DNA of 64,000 nt from Actinomadura pelletieri DSM 43383 (GCF_003634705.1 NZ_RBWU01000007.1:62001-126000); one strand, 5' to 3'. Positions 54,155 through 62,885 are shown, numbered from the stretch's first letter. The notes: generated by a model from the letters alone, not told the origin. Numbers and translations are program-made.

Positions 54155-55063
54155 GTGCTGAACCCTGAGGAGCTGTACGAGCTCGACACCGACCTGCCCG
54201 AGATGACCGAGCCGGTGCTCCTGCACAGCCTCGACGGCTTCGTCGACGCGGGTTCCACCGGCCAGCTCGTGCGGGAGCACCTTCTGGAGGCGCTGGAGCA
54301 CCGCGTCATCGCCCGCTTCGACGTCGACGCGCTGATCGACTACCGGGCGCGGCGCCCGCCGATGACGTTCGACCGCGACCACTGGGCGTCCTACGAGGCG
54401 CCGGAACTGGTGGTGCGGCTGCTGCGCGACGAGGTCGGAAGCCCGTTCCTGATGCTGTCCGGCCCGGAGCCGGACCGGCTCTGGGAGGGGTTCACCGCGT
54501 CCGTCCTGCATCTGGTGAAGCGCCTGGACGTCGGGCTGGTCGTCGGGTTCCACGGCATCCCCATGGGCGTCCCGCACACCCGTCCGGTCGGCGTCACCAC
54601 GCACGCCACCCGCCCCGAGCTGGTCACGCGGAACTCGTGGTTCGACAAGGTCCAGGTCCCCGGGAGCGCCGCCGGGCTGCTGGAGCTGCGGCTCGGGGAG
54701 GCGGGTCATGACGCGGTCGGGCTGGCCGTGCACGTCCCGCACTACCTCGCGCAGTCGGCGTACCCGGCCGCCGCCGTCGCCGCGCTGGACTCGGTCATCG
54801 CCGCCACCGGGCTGGTGCTGCCCGTCGAGCGGCTCCGGGAGGCCGCGACCGCGACCGACGCCGACATCGCCGAGCAGGTGGACGGCAACGACGAGGTGGA
54901 GAAGGTCGTCCGGGCCCTGGAGCAGCAGTACGACGCGTTCGCCGGGGCCGCCGAGCGCGACAGCCTCCTCGCCGAGTCGCAGGACATGCCCACCGCGGAG
55001 GAGCTCGGCGCGCAGTTCGAGCGCTTCCTCGCCGAGCAGGACGGGCCCGACGCGCAGGCCTGA
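54155..55063 (+). CDS. PAC2 family protein (proteasome-assembly-chaperone fold)
   Basis: This protein of about 302 residues matches the actinobacterial PAC2 family: LLHSLDGFVDAGSTGQLVREHLL, LMLSGPEPDRLWEGF, GIPMGVPHTRPVGVTTHATR and HVPHYLAQSAYPAAAVAAL. Archaeal and eukaryotic relatives help assemble proteasomes; actinobacteria have 20S proteasomes, but a role here is not shown. The start is GTG after GGGGGA. Confidence 0.9.
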   Translation: MLNPEELYELDTDLPEMTEPVLLHSLDGFVDAGSTGQLVREHLLEALEHRVIARFDVDALIDYRARRPPMTFDRDHWASYEAPELVVRLLRDEVGSPFLMLSGPEPDRLWEGFTASVLHLVKRLDVGLVVGFHGIPMGVPHTRPVGVTTHATRPELVTRNSWFDKVQVPGSAAGLLELRLGEAGHDAVGLAVHVPHYLAQSAYPAAAVAALDSVIAATGLVLPVERLREAATATDADIAEQVDGNDEVEKVVRALEQQYDAFAGAAERDSLLAESQDMPTAEELGAQFERFLAEQDGPDAQA

Positions 55064-55128
55064 CCGCCCCGCCGCCGACATATCCCGCCCGTCGCTGGGT
55101 ACGCGAGCCTGAGAGGGGAGGCTCGCAC

Positions 55129-55548
55129 ATGGCCCAGATGGTGAACGAGGTGATGACACCGGTGCCCGTGTCGGTGTCCCCGGACACGTCCCTGGTCCGG
55201 GTAGGGGACCTGATGCGGCAGCATGGGATCGGCGACGTCCTCGTCGTCCACGAGGGGCGGCTTCGCGGCCTGGTGACCGACCGCGACATCGTCGTCCGCG
55301 CCGTCGCCCTGGAGAAGGACCTGGGCGCGACGCCCGTCGCCGACATCTGCAGCACCAACATCGTCACGGTCGCGCCGGACGCGGACGCCGACGACGCCGT
55401 GCGGCTCATGCGGCGACACGCCGTCCGCCGCATCCCGGTCGTGGACGGCGACCGCCCGATCGGGATGGTCTCCATCGGGGACCTGGCCGTCCAGCGCGAC
55501 GAACGCTCGGCCCTCGCCGACATCAGCGCGGAACCGCCCAACACGTGA
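55129..55548 (+). CDS. CBS-domain protein
   Basis: This 139-residue protein consists of a pair of CBS motifs: VNEVMTPVPVSVSPDTSLVRV with VTDRDIVVRAVA, and ICSTNIVTVAPDADADDAV with IGMVSIGDLAVQ. Such stand-alone pairs bind adenine nucleotides and are often hypoxia or dormancy proteins in actinobacteria. GGGGAGG precedes the ATG. It sits 65 bases after the PAC2 gene. Confidence 0.9.
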   Translation: MAQMVNEVMTPVPVSVSPDTSLVRVGDLMRQHGIGDVLVVHEGRLRGLVTDRDIVVRAVALEKDLGATPVADICSTNIVTVAPDADADDAVRLMRRHAVRRIPVVDGDRPIGMVSIGDLAVQRDERSALADISAEPPNT

Positions 55549-55552
55549 TCTG

Positions 55553-56731
55553 ATGACGTCTGTGCGCGACGTCATCGTGGTGGGCGCGGGTCCCGCGGGG
55601 TCCGCGGTCGCCTGTCATCTGGCCCGGTTCGGTCTGGACGTCCTCGTGCTGGAGAAGTCGTCGTTCCCGCGTGAGAAGGTCTGCGGGGACGGGTTGACGC
55701 CCGGCGCCGTCCAGGAACTCCGTCGCCTCGGCGTCGACGTGACCGGGCCGGGGTGGTTCCGCACCGGCGGCATCCGCTTCGTCGGCGGCGGCCATCGCCT
55801 CGAAATCCCCTGGCCGGACGGTCACGGCCTCACCCGCACCCGCGCCGACCTCGACGAGTTACTCGCCCGCAACGCGGTCGCCGCCGGAGCCGACCTCCGG
55901 GAGAACACGAAGGTCACCGGGCCCCTCCGGGCGGACGGACGGGTCACGGGCGTCCGCACCGCCGGCGGAGAACACCGGGCCCGCCTGGTCATCGCCGCGG
56001 ACGGCGCCTCCTCGCGGCTCTGTGTCGCGCTCGGGCTGCGGCCCCGGCGCGACCGTCCCATCGGAATCGCGGGCCGCCGCTACTACCGCAGCCCCCGCCA
56101 TGACGACGATCACCTCGAAATCTGGCTCGACCTGGCGCCCGCCGGTTACGGCTGGGTGTTCGGCATGGGCGACGGCACCTGCAACGTCGGAGTGGCGTTG
56201 CTGCGCAGCGCGCACCCCGACTATCACGGGCTCATGTCCCGCTGGCTGGCCCGGCTGCCGCCGGAGTGGGGCCTCACCGACGAGAACGCCGTCGGACCGG
56301 TGCGCGGCGCCGCGCTTCCCATGGGCTTCAGCCGCGCACCCCACCACCTGCCCGGGCTCCTGCTCGTCGGCGACTCCGGCGGCATGGTCAACCCGTTCAG
56401 CGGCGAGGGCATCGCGTACGCGCTCGAAGCGGGCCGGATCGCCGCCGACGTGATCATGACCGCGTTCTCCGCGGAGGCGCCGGAACGGGTCCTGCGGACG
56501 TACCCGGCCGCCCTGAAACGCGCCAACGGCGGCCCGTTCACCCTCGGCCGGGCCGTCACCCGCGCCCTCGACGACCCGCGCGTCATGCGGCTCGCGACCC
56601 GCCACGGGCTGTCCCACCCGTCCCTCATGCGCTTCGCCCTCACGATGGTCGGCGGCCTCCCCGCACCGGCGGTCCCGGGGGCCGCCGACCGTATCGCCGC
56701 CGCGCTGACCCGCATCACGCCCGCGTCCTAA
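55553..56731 (+). CDS. Geranylgeranyl reductase-family FAD-dependent oxidoreductase
   Basis: This 392-residue flavoprotein has GAGPAGSAVACHLARFG for FAD binding, CGDGLTPGAVQEL (the family Cys-Gly-Asp motif) and GDSGGMVNPFSGEGIAYALEAG near residue 275. Family members reduce isoprenoid double bonds, for example in menaquinone or lipid biosynthesis; the substrate here is unknown. It begins four bases after the CBS gene stop, so the two may be co-transcribed. Confidence 0.9.
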   Translation: MTSVRDVIVVGAGPAGSAVACHLARFGLDVLVLEKSSFPREKVCGDGLTPGAVQELRRLGVDVTGPGWFRTGGIRFVGGGHRLEIPWPDGHGLTRTRADLDELLARNAVAAGADLRENTKVTGPLRADGRVTGVRTAGGEHRARLVIAADGASSRLCVALGLRPRRDRPIGIAGRRYYRSPRHDDDHLEIWLDLAPAGYGWVFGMGDGTCNVGVALLRSAHPDYHGLMSRWLARLPPEWGLTDENAVGPVRGAALPMGFSRAPHHLPGLLLVGDSGGMVNPFSGEGIAYALEAGRIAADVIMTAFSAEAPERVLRTYPAALKRANGGPFTLGRAVTRALDDPRVMRLATRHGLSHPSLMRFALTMVGGLPAPAVPGAADRIAAALTRITPAS

Positions 56732-56763
56732 CCTGTGCCGCGACAGACAAGGATCATTCGGAC

Positions 56764-56791
56764 ACAATCAAGATCCCGACCCGGCCGAGAC
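56764..56791 (+). promoter_or_regulatory. Motif shared with the aldehyde dehydrogenase promoter region
   Basis: ACAATCAAGATCCCGAC followed by CCGGCCGAGAC lies 33 bases before the NTF2 gene. ACAGACAAGACCCGGAC, seven extra bases, then CCGGCCGAGAC lies 31 bases before the aldehyde dehydrogenase gene. The AraC regulator encoded between them could bind both. Confidence 0.45.
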
Positions 56792-56823
56792 GCTGGACTG
56801 GCACAAGAATGGGAGGACAGCAC

Positions 56824-57216
56824 ATGAGCGAGGCTTACGACATCATCAAGGCCCACTACGCGGCGTCGGACCGCGGCGACCTGGCCGGAATGATGGAGGC
56901 GTTCGGCGACGACATCGCGTGGACGGAGATGGCCGGGTTCCCCTACGCGGGCACCTATGTGGGCCTTGACGAGATCAAGGCCGGAGTGTTCGGGCGCCTG
57001 AACGCCGACTGGGAGGGCTTCCGCGCCGACCCCGACGAGCTGGTCGACGGCGGTGACGGGACCGTCGTCGCGATCGGCCACTACTCGGGCACCTACCGGG
57101 CCACCGGGAAGTTCATGAAGGTTCGGTTCGTCCACGTGTGGCGGGTGAAGGACGGCAAGGTGACGGGTTTCGAGCAGTTCTGCGACACCCATCTCGTCCG
57201 CGAGGCCATGGCCTGA
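56824..57216 (+). CDS. NTF2-like / SnoaL-like protein
   Basis: This 130-residue protein has the cone-shaped NTF2 fold: IIKAHYAASDRGDLAGMMEAFGDDIAWTE, then VAIGHYSGTYRATGKFMKVRFVHVWRVKDGKV. The pocket could be enzymatic or only ligand-binding. GGGAGGAC precedes the ATG. An AraC regulator gene follows on the same strand. Confidence 0.88.
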   Translation: MSEAYDIIKAHYAASDRGDLAGMMEAFGDDIAWTEMAGFPYAGTYVGLDEIKAGVFGRLNADWEGFRADPDELVDGGDGTVVAIGHYSGTYRATGKFMKVRFVHVWRVKDGKVTGFEQFCDTHLVREAMA

Positions 57217-57324
57217 GGCATGACGTCGCTCTCCGTCCGGGCCGGGCTGCCACTAGCGCGATCCGGCCCGGACGGTGCACCATGGGTGCATCAGGGGAAT
57301 GGGGTCTCATCTGGGGAAATGCGC

Positions 57325-58281
57325 ATGTCCATGCTCATCCGCACGTCGGATCTTCCGGTCGCCGAACGGTTCGACTACTGGCGCAACTCGGTCACGGACA
57401 TGTTCGTGCCGCTGCGTGCCGACACCAACCGTCCGGAACGGTTCGAAGGCCGCCTGCGCGGACGTGAGCTCGGCGCGCTCACGGTGGCCGACGTCGCGTC
57501 CACACCGAACATCGTGCGCCGCACCGGCGCGCTGATCTCCCAGTCCGATCCCGGACACTACAAGATCGGCGTGCAGCTCAACGGGTACTGCCTGCTCACG
57601 CAGGACGGGCGCGAGGCCGCGCTCGTCCCCGGCGACTTCACGATCTACGACACGACGCGTCCGTACACGCTCGTGTTCGACGACTCGTACCGGCAGCTGG
57701 TCCTGATGGTCCCGCGCCGCCTGCTGCATCTGCCCGAGGACGCCGTCGCCGGGCTCACCGCCACCCGGATCTCCGGCCGCCAGGGCGTCGGGGCACTGCT
57801 GTCCCCGTTTCTGCTCCAGCTCGCACAGCAGCTCGACGACCTGGACGACCACGGCAGCGTCCGGCTCGGCGACAACATCGTCGACCTTCTCGTCACCCTC
57901 CTCGCCGAACGCCTCGACACGAGCGCGCCGACCGCCGACGCGCGCCGCCGCGCCCTGCTGCTGCGCGTCCGCGCCTACATCGAACGTCATCTGGACGACC
58001 CGGACCTGTCCCCGGACGACATCGCCGCCGCGCACTTCGTCTCGTCCCGCCACCTGTACAACCTGTTCCGCGAGGAGGGCACGACGGTCTCGGCGTGGAT
58101 CAAGGAGCGCCGTCTGGAGCACTGCCGCCGCGACCTGCGTGACCCGCTCCAGCTGCACCGTCCCGTCAGCGCCATCGCGGCCCGGTGGGGTTTCGTGGAC
58201 GCGGCGCGCTTCAGCCGCGTGTTCAAGGCCGCCTACGGCGCCAGCCCGCGCGAGTACCGGGTGACGATTTCCGGCGAGTGA
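57325..58281 (+). CDS. AraC-family transcriptional regulator
   Basis: This protein of about 318 residues has an N-terminal AraC-binding-like sensor domain (ERFDYWRNSVTDMFVPL, GHYKIGVQLNGYCLLTQDG) and a C-terminal double helix-turn-helix (LSPDDIAAAHFVSSRHLYNLF, ISAIAARWGFVDAARFSRVFK-like). GGGGAA lies eight bases before the ATG at 57325; an ATG six bases earlier is too close to it. It lies between the NTF2 and aldehyde dehydrogenase genes and is likely their regulator. Confidence 0.88.
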   Translation: MSMLIRTSDLPVAERFDYWRNSVTDMFVPLRADTNRPERFEGRLRGRELGALTVADVASTPNIVRRTGALISQSDPGHYKIGVQLNGYCLLTQDGREAALVPGDFTIYDTTRPYTLVFDDSYRQLVLMVPRRLLHLPEDAVAGLTATRISGRQGVGALLSPFLLQLAQQLDDLDDHGSVRLGDNIVDLLVTLLAERLDTSAPTADARRRALLLRVRAYIERHLDDPDLSPDDIAAAHFVSSRHLYNLFREEGTTVSAWIKERRLEHCRRDLRDPLQLHRPVSAIAARWGFVDAARFSRVFKAAYGASPREYRVTISGE

Positions 58282-58294
58282 TCGTTACCGATCA
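58279..58294. promoter_or_regulatory. Perfect palindrome before the aldehyde dehydrogenase gene
   Basis: TGATCG-TTAC-CGATCA is a perfect 6+4+6 inverted repeat that includes the AraC stop codon and lies 85 bases before the dehydrogenase start. It could be an operator. Confidence 0.4.
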
Positions 58295-58313
58295 GGTCAA
58301 ATCTCGTACACCC

Positions 58314-58348
58314 ACAGACAAGACCCGGACGCCCTCTCCGGCCGAGAC
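58314..58348 (+). promoter_or_regulatory. Second copy of the shared upstream motif
   Basis: ACAGACAAGACCCGGAC then CCGGCCGAGAC, matching the element upstream of the NTF2 gene apart from seven inserted bases. Confidence 0.45.
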
Positions 58349-58378
58349 TGGGGCCGAACCTGCGAGGGAGGTCCCCCC

Positions 58379-59824
58379 ATGAACACTCGGCTCTACATCA
58401 ACGGCGAGTGGGCCGCGGCCGCGGACGGCGCCGAGTTCACCACGTCCGATCCGGCCACCGGAGCGGTCCTGGCGTCCTGCGCGGAGGCCGGGCCCAAGGA
58501 CGTGGAGAACGCCGTCGACGCCGCGCGGGCCGCACTGCGCGACCCGGCGTGGACCACGATGGCGCCCAGCGCCCGCGCCCGCCTCCTCTGGCGCGTCGCC
58601 GACCTGATCGAGGAGCACCAGGCCGACCTCGCCGAACTGGAGACCCGCGACCAGGGCCAGCCGCTCGGCATCGCCCAGTCGGTCAGCGTCAACGGCGCCG
58701 CCGAGCACTTCCGCTACTTCGCGGGCTGGTGCACCAAGCTCGAAGGCGCGGTCACTCCCGTCTCGTTCCCGGACACCCTGCACTACGTCCGCCGCGAACC
58801 CGTCGGCGTCTGCGCGCTGATCACTCCGTGGAACTTCCCCCTCATGATCGCCGCGTGGAAGCTCGCCCCGGCGCTCGCCTGCGGGAACACCGTCATCATC
58901 AAGCCCGCCGAGCAGACGCCGCTGACCACCGTCCGGCTGATCGAGCTGTGCGCCGAGGCCGGCTTCCCGCCCGGCGTGATCAACCTCCTCACCGGCGGAC
59001 CCGACGTCGGCCGCGCCCTCGTCGCGCACCCCGACGTCGACAAGGTCTCCTTCACCGGCTCCAGCCCCGTCGGACGCGAGATCGTCAGGGCCTCCGCGGG
59101 CAACCTCAAGCGCGTCACCCTCGAACTCGGCGGAAAGGCCCCGAGCGTCATCGCCCGCGACGCCGACATCGACAAGGCCGTCGCCGGCAACCTCCAGGGC
59201 GCCCTCCTCAACAGCGGCCAGGTCTGCGCCGCCTACACGCGCCTCTACGTCGACCGCCGCCGCGCCGACGAGTTCACCGAGAAGCTCGCCGCCGCCGCCT
59301 CCACCCTCCGCCTCGGCCCCGGCCTCGACCCCGAGACCCAGATCGGCCCCCTCGTGTCCCTCGAACAGCTCGACCGGGTCGACTCCCTCGTCAAGACCGG
59401 CACCGAGCAGGGCGCCGAACTCGTCACCGGCGGCCGGCGCGCCGACGGCCCCCTGGCCAACGGCTACTTCTACAGCCCCACCGTCTTCGGCGGCGTCACC
59501 GACGACATGACCATCGCCCGCGAGGAGATCTTCGGCCCCGTCCTCCCCGTCCTCGCCTACGACGACCCCGAGGAACTCGCCGCCCGCGCCAACGACACCG
59601 ACTTCGGCCTCGCCGCGTCCGTCTGGACCCGCGACCTGTCCACCGCACACCGCCTGGCCGCCGACATCCGCGCCGGCGCCGTCTTCATCAACATGCTGCC
59701 CATCCCGGACGCCGCCGCCCCCTGGGGCGGCTACAAGTCCAGCGGCTGGGGCCGCGAGATGGGCCCCTACGCCCTGGACGCCTACACGGAGGTCAAGGGC
59801 GTCTGGGTCCACCTGGACACCTGA
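58379..59824 (+). CDS. Aldehyde dehydrogenase family protein
   Basis: This 481-residue NAD(P)-dependent enzyme oxidises an aldehyde to the acid. ITPWNFPLMIAAWK binds cofactor, the catalytic Glu is in LELGGKAP, and the catalytic Cys is near residue 283 in NSGQVCAAY. GYFYSPTVFGGV and EEIFGPVLPVL are also family-typical. An excellent GGGAGGT precedes the ATG. The substrate is unknown; the adjacent AraC regulator and NTF2 protein suggest an inducible catabolic step. A terminator follows. Confidence 0.93.
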   Translation: MNTRLYINGEWAAAADGAEFTTSDPATGAVLASCAEAGPKDVENAVDAARAALRDPAWTTMAPSARARLLWRVADLIEEHQADLAELETRDQGQPLGIAQSVSVNGAAEHFRYFAGWCTKLEGAVTPVSFPDTLHYVRREPVGVCALITPWNFPLMIAAWKLAPALACGNTVIIKPAEQTPLTTVRLIELCAEAGFPPGVINLLTGGPDVGRALVAHPDVDKVSFTGSSPVGREIVRASAGNLKRVTLELGGKAPSVIARDADIDKAVAGNLQGALLNSGQVCAAYTRLYVDRRRADEFTEKLAAAASTLRLGPGLDPETQIGPLVSLEQLDRVDSLVKTGTEQGAELVTGGRRADGPLANGYFYSPTVFGGVTDDMTIAREEIFGPVLPVLAYDDPEELAARANDTDFGLAASVWTRDLSTAHRLAADIRAGAVFINMLPIPDAAAPWGGYKSSGWGREMGPYALDAYTEVKGVWVHLDT

Positions 59825-59840
59825 CCCCCGACCGCACGGA

Positions 59841-59867
59841 GCCGGTTCGCCACCCCGGCGAACCGGC
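59841..59867 (+). terminator. Terminator after the aldehyde dehydrogenase gene
   Basis: An 11-bp perfect stem (GCCGGTTCGCC / GGCGAACCGGC) with loop ACCCC starts 17 bases after the stop codon. Confidence 0.65.
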
Positions 59868-59925
59868 CTCCGCCGAATCCACTTCGCCCCCACACTCCGA
59901 ACCGGGTACGCTTTCCCGGCGACAC

Positions 59926-60000
59926 GGGCGCGTAGCTCAGGGGTAGAGCACTCGCCTTACAAGCGAGGAGCCGGCGGTTCGAAACCGCCCGCGCCCACCA
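59926..60000 (+). tRNA. tRNA-Val (anticodon TAC)
   Basis: The cloverleaf is complete: acceptor GGGCGCG pairs with CGCGCCC, the D-arm is GCTC/GAGC, the anticodon stem CTCGC/GCGAG closes loop CTTACAA with anticodon TAC, and the T-arm is GGCGG/CCGCC around TTCGAAA. CCA is encoded. It decodes GUA and possibly other valine codons. Confidence 0.95.
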
Positions 60001-60007
60001 CCACAAG

Positions 60008-60037
60008 GACCCCGTTTCCAACCAAGGAAACGGGGTC
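60008..60037 (+). terminator. Terminator after tRNA-Val
   Basis: A 12-bp perfect stem (GACCCCGTTTCC / GGAAACGGGGTC) with loop AACCAA, ending in a short TTC. It begins eight bases after the tRNA. Confidence 0.8.
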
Positions 60038-60420
60038 TTCGTGCCATTAACGACAAGCACGAGCATCCCGCACACCCTCACCGTCGTCATCAGCGTCAAC
60101 GCCACCACCTCGCCCGGGCGGACCAGCGCGTGAGGCCCCGGCCCCGGTGAGGTCGCCGAGATGCCGCCGTGGCTCCGAAATGATCGCTCGAGGGAGCGCC
60201 ACCGTCCGCGAGCCCGCTCGTGACTCGGGTGGGCCGATGATCAGTTCATCCGTGTCGCGTTCGACCTGCGCCTGCCGGATGGTGACCGCACCCGCGCTGA
60301 GGTCAAGGGGCGGCGGGCACTTGGCCCGCGAGCCTGCGCCTGGCCGCCCGGAGCATGCGGCGTGGGCGCCCCGTCCGCTGGATGCCGGCGGTCACCGGGT
60401 TGCGCCGTTGCACTTTCCCG
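60038..60420. other. Accessory-looking stretch after tRNA-Val
   Basis: No intact gene is supported. Fragmentary frames and lower GC than the surroundings suggest decayed insertion DNA. No inverted ends, transposase or integrase motif could be recognised. Confidence 0.4.
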
Positions 60421-60642
60421 TCATTGATCAGGGGAGTCGTCGCGCTTCGAGCCCGCCTTATGAAGCGCGGCATGGGCACGAAAACGAATGCGAGCGCACC
60501 GGCGCCGTTCCTCATCGGAAGTGGCATCAGTGCACACGCAGCGAGTGGCCAACCACTTCAGATCCTCCGGACTCAGCCAGAAAGCCACCCGACCCAGGCT
60601 CGCCTCATGTTCGGGATCAGTTGGCTTGGGTGGGCTCGGCAT
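60421..60642 (-). CDS. Small conserved hypothetical protein, 73 aa
   Basis: The protein reads GRVAFWLSPEDLKWLATRCV, then CTDATSDEERRRCARIRFR and a basic tail. I recall nearly identical small proteins in scattered actinobacterial accessory regions. It is compact and helical, with three cysteines. Function unknown. Confidence 0.65.
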   Translation of the reverse strand: MPSPPKPTDPEHEASLGRVAFWLSPEDLKWLATRCVCTDATSDEERRRCARIRFRAHAALHKAGSKRDDSPDQ

Positions 60643-60818
60643 GCCGCGAGCCTACGCACTTGGCGCAGAAGAGCGCCTCCGGCGCAGTACTCCGGCTCTG
60701 AGAAGTGTGGGGCGTGTTCGTGGCGGTCGCCAAGGGGCGAGCGGTGATCATGGCTTTTTGTGTCTGCCGGATGTTGCGATGTTGGGGTCAGACTGCGGTG
60801 TGGTTTTGGTTGGCGTGG

Positions 60819-60986
60819 ATGGTCACTCATCCGGAGGTTGAGACGGATGGGGCTTGGCTGGACTGGCGGGACGGCTGTGTCGTCGTGAAGAACCCGGATG
60901 AGGTTCTGATCGCGAAGATGTGTGAGATCGCTAAGAAGTTTGGCGCCCGCGTTCAGGGGGACGAGGGCGAGTACCACGACGAGTGA
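60819..60986 (+). CDS. Small hypothetical protein, 55 aa
   Basis: The C-terminal part (DWRDGCVVVKNPDEVLIAKM, AKKFGARVQGDEGEYHDE) recalls small actinobacterial proteins of unknown function that end with GARVQGDDGE-like text. The start is uncertain: the frame is open further upstream, but the residues there (hydrophobic Trp/Phe) do not fit the family. The GC content is lower than in neighbouring genes. Confidence 0.45.
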   Translation: MVTHPEVETDGAWLDWRDGCVVVKNPDEVLIAKMCEIAKKFGARVQGDEGEYHDE

Positions 60987-61019
60987 ATCAGCCGTCCTGT
61001 GTCACGGGTGAGCGTCTGT

Positions 61020-61694
61020 TCAGGCGTAGTTGGCGGCTATTTGTTCGGAGGTCGGCCAGCGGGAGTAGGTGGGGGACTGGGGCCAGCCTTCGGGGGAGTC
61101 CTGCCATTCCTCCTGGCGGCCGTAGGGGAGGATGTCTATCAGGGCGAAGGTGTGGGTGAGTTGTTCGGTGCCGCGGCCGTTGGTGTGCCAGGTGCGGTAG
61201 ACGGTGGTGCCGTCGCGGAGGAAGACGTTGACCGCGAAGCCGCCGCCGGGGGGTGCGCCGACGTCGGTGCCGAAGGGGCTGTTGGCGGTGGAGTACCAGG
61301 TCATCTTGTTGCCGACGCGGTGTTTGTAGGCCAGGGCCTCGTCGATGGGGCCCTGGGTGACTATGACGAACCTGGCGTCGTAGGCGTCCAGGAACTCCAG
61401 ACGGGTGAACTGGGACGTGAAGCCGGTGCAGCCGGGGCACTGCCAGGTTTTGTCGGGGAACCACATGTGGTTGTAGACGATCAGTTGGCTCTTGCCGTCG
61501 AAGATGTCGGCGAGGCTCACGGCGCCGTGCTCGCCCTCCAGGGTGTAGTCGGGCATCTCGACCATGGGGAGGCGGCGGCGTTGGGCGGCGATCGCGTCGA
61601 GTTCGCGGGTCGCGGCCTTCTCGCGGGCGCGTAGGTCGTCGAGGTGGCGTTGCCAGGTGGCGGTGTCGACGATGGGCGGGAGTGCTTTGGTCAT
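61020..61694 (-). CDS. DUF899 family thioredoxin-like protein
   Basis: This is a 224-residue protein of the DUF899 group. The redox pair is CPGC (Cys86/Cys89) in KTWQCPGCTGF; RLEFLDAYDARFVIVTQG and GFAVNVFLRDGTTVYRTWHT are family-typical. Substrates are unknown. GAGGAG precedes the ATG at 61694. It is the downstream neighbour of the beta-helix gene on the same strand, but a terminator separates them. Confidence 0.9.
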   Translation of the reverse strand: MTKALPPIVDTATWQRHLDDLRAREKAATRELDAIAAQRRRLPMVEMPDYTLEGEHGAVSLADIFDGKSQLIVYNHMWFPDKTWQCPGCTGFTSQFTRLEFLDAYDARFVIVTQGPIDEALAYKHRVGNKMTWYSTANSPFGTDVGAPPGGGFAVNVFLRDGTTVYRTWHTNGRGTEQLTHTFALIDILPYGRQEEWQDSPEGWPQSPTYSRWPTSEQIAANYA

Positions 61695-61745
61695 GGCTCC
61701 TCCTTGTGGTGTCGAGGTGTAGACCATGGCCGTGGGTGAAAGTCA

Positions 61746-61777
61746 TCGGAGGGGCCATGCGAACATGGCCCCTCCGA
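61746..61777 (-). terminator. Terminator after the beta-helix gene
   Basis: A 14-bp perfect stem (TCGGAGGGGCCATG / CATGGCCCCTCCGA) closed by the tetraloop CGAA lies four bases after the stop codon. Confidence 0.8.
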
Positions 61778-61781
61778 GCGG

Positions 61782-62831
61782 TCAGCAGAGGTTGGGCGGG
61801 CTGGAGGTCCGGCAGGAGTTGCCGACGAAGCGGTTGGTCTTGCTGCCGCTTCGGTTGACCAGATCGTACGGCGTGTTCTCGCGGAGGTTGTTCGCCTTGA
61901 TCAGGTTGTGCGCGGCCGGACGGTTGAGCGGTGGGACGCCGCGGAAGAGGACGATGCCGCCGGAGTAGGCGAGCTTGCCCTGGTTCTTGTGGACGGTGTT
62001 CTGCACGACCTCGTTGTGGTCACCGCCGAAGAACAGGATCCCGGTGCCGTTAAGCGCGGGCGCCGGGCCGTGCGGCGGGCAGTACTTGTTGTTCTTCGAG
62101 ACGGTGTTCTTCCAGATCTTGGTGTTGCCCTGCCCGGTGCGCTGGCCGTCGTCGACCAGGGCGATTCCGGTGCAGTTGTCGTGGAGGTTGTTGTCGTGGA
62201 CCTTGATGTGGCGGGCGTGCCGGACCAGGAGGCCGAGCGCGTTGCCGGACGAGTTGTTCCAGGCGACCTCCGTGCCCTGCGCGTTGGCGGTGTCGCCGAC
62301 GTAGAGGCCGGCGTCGTTCCTGTTCTCGATCGTCCAGTTCCAGACGAGTTCGCCGCGGGTGGAGTTGAACTGGGCGATGCCGTACTCGCCGTTCTTCTTG
62401 GCCAGGACGGCCAGGACCTTCATGCGGTCGGTGTAGTTGCCGTAGACGCCGGTGTCGCGGAAGCCCTGGACGGTCACCTGCTTGATGAACACCCCCGTGA
62501 CCGGGTGCTTCGGCCGTCCGACGACGCAGATCCCCATGCCGGGGACCTTGGCCTTCGCGCAGTGGTCGGTGCGGCCGGGACGGATGATGGTGTTGTTGCC
62601 CTCGCCGCGGATGGTGAGGGGCTTGCGGACGAGGATGCCGCCGTCGTAGTGACCGGCCTTGAGCCGCAGCGTGTCGCCCGGCTTGGCGCGGTCGACGGCC
62701 GACTGGAGCGAGTGACCCGGCCAGACGATATGGGTTTGTGCGCCGGGATGCGCCTGGCTGGAAGGTGCGATGGCGGCGAGCCCGGCCAGTACGACGACCG
62801 TGCCGAGTGGAGCCGCGATAGTACGCCTCAT
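61782..62831 (-). CDS. Secreted right-handed beta-helix repeat protein
   Basis: This 349-residue protein has a signal peptide (MRRTIAAPLGTVVVLAGLAA, cleavage near SSQA-HPG). A parallel beta-helix of pectate-lyase type follows: PGDTLRLKAGHYDGGILV, then many turns rich in Asn and Asp (NNSSGNALGLLVRHARHIKV, HDNNLHDNCTGIALVDDGQ). Some repeats carry Cys pairs. The substrate may be a polysaccharide, but catalytic residues are not identifiable by eye. GGGGGA precedes the ATG. Confidence 0.85.
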   Translation of the reverse strand: MRRTIAAPLGTVVVLAGLAAIAPSSQAHPGAQTHIVWPGHSLQSAVDRAKPGDTLRLKAGHYDGGILVRKPLTIRGEGNNTIIRPGRTDHCAKAKVPGMGICVVGRPKHPVTGVFIKQVTVQGFRDTGVYGNYTDRMKVLAVLAKKNGEYGIAQFNSTRGELVWNWTIENRNDAGLYVGDTANAQGTEVAWNNSSGNALGLLVRHARHIKVHDNNLHDNCTGIALVDDGQRTGQGNTKIWKNTVSKNNKYCPPHGPAPALNGTGILFFGGDHNEVVQNTVHKNQGKLAYSGGIVLFRGVPPLNRPAAHNLIKANNLRENTPYDLVNRSGSKTNRFVGNSCRTSSPPNLC

Positions 62832-62869
62832 CCTTTTCCCCCGTTCTGTGTTTTTTGCCGCACGGTGCG

Positions 62870-62885
62870 GCGAGGAATTCCTCGC
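62870..62885. promoter_or_regulatory. 16-bp perfect palindrome upstream of the beta-helix gene
   Basis: GCGAGGAATTCCTCGC is fully self-complementary. It lies 39 bases before the beta-helix ATG, in an AT-rich stretch that contrasts with the window, and next to a GCCGCAC/GTGCGGC hairpin. It may be an operator. Confidence 0.5.

Noticed and set aside
60038..60420. Insertion sequence after tRNA-Val
   Set aside because: No transposase motif, terminal inverted repeats or target-site duplication could be found.
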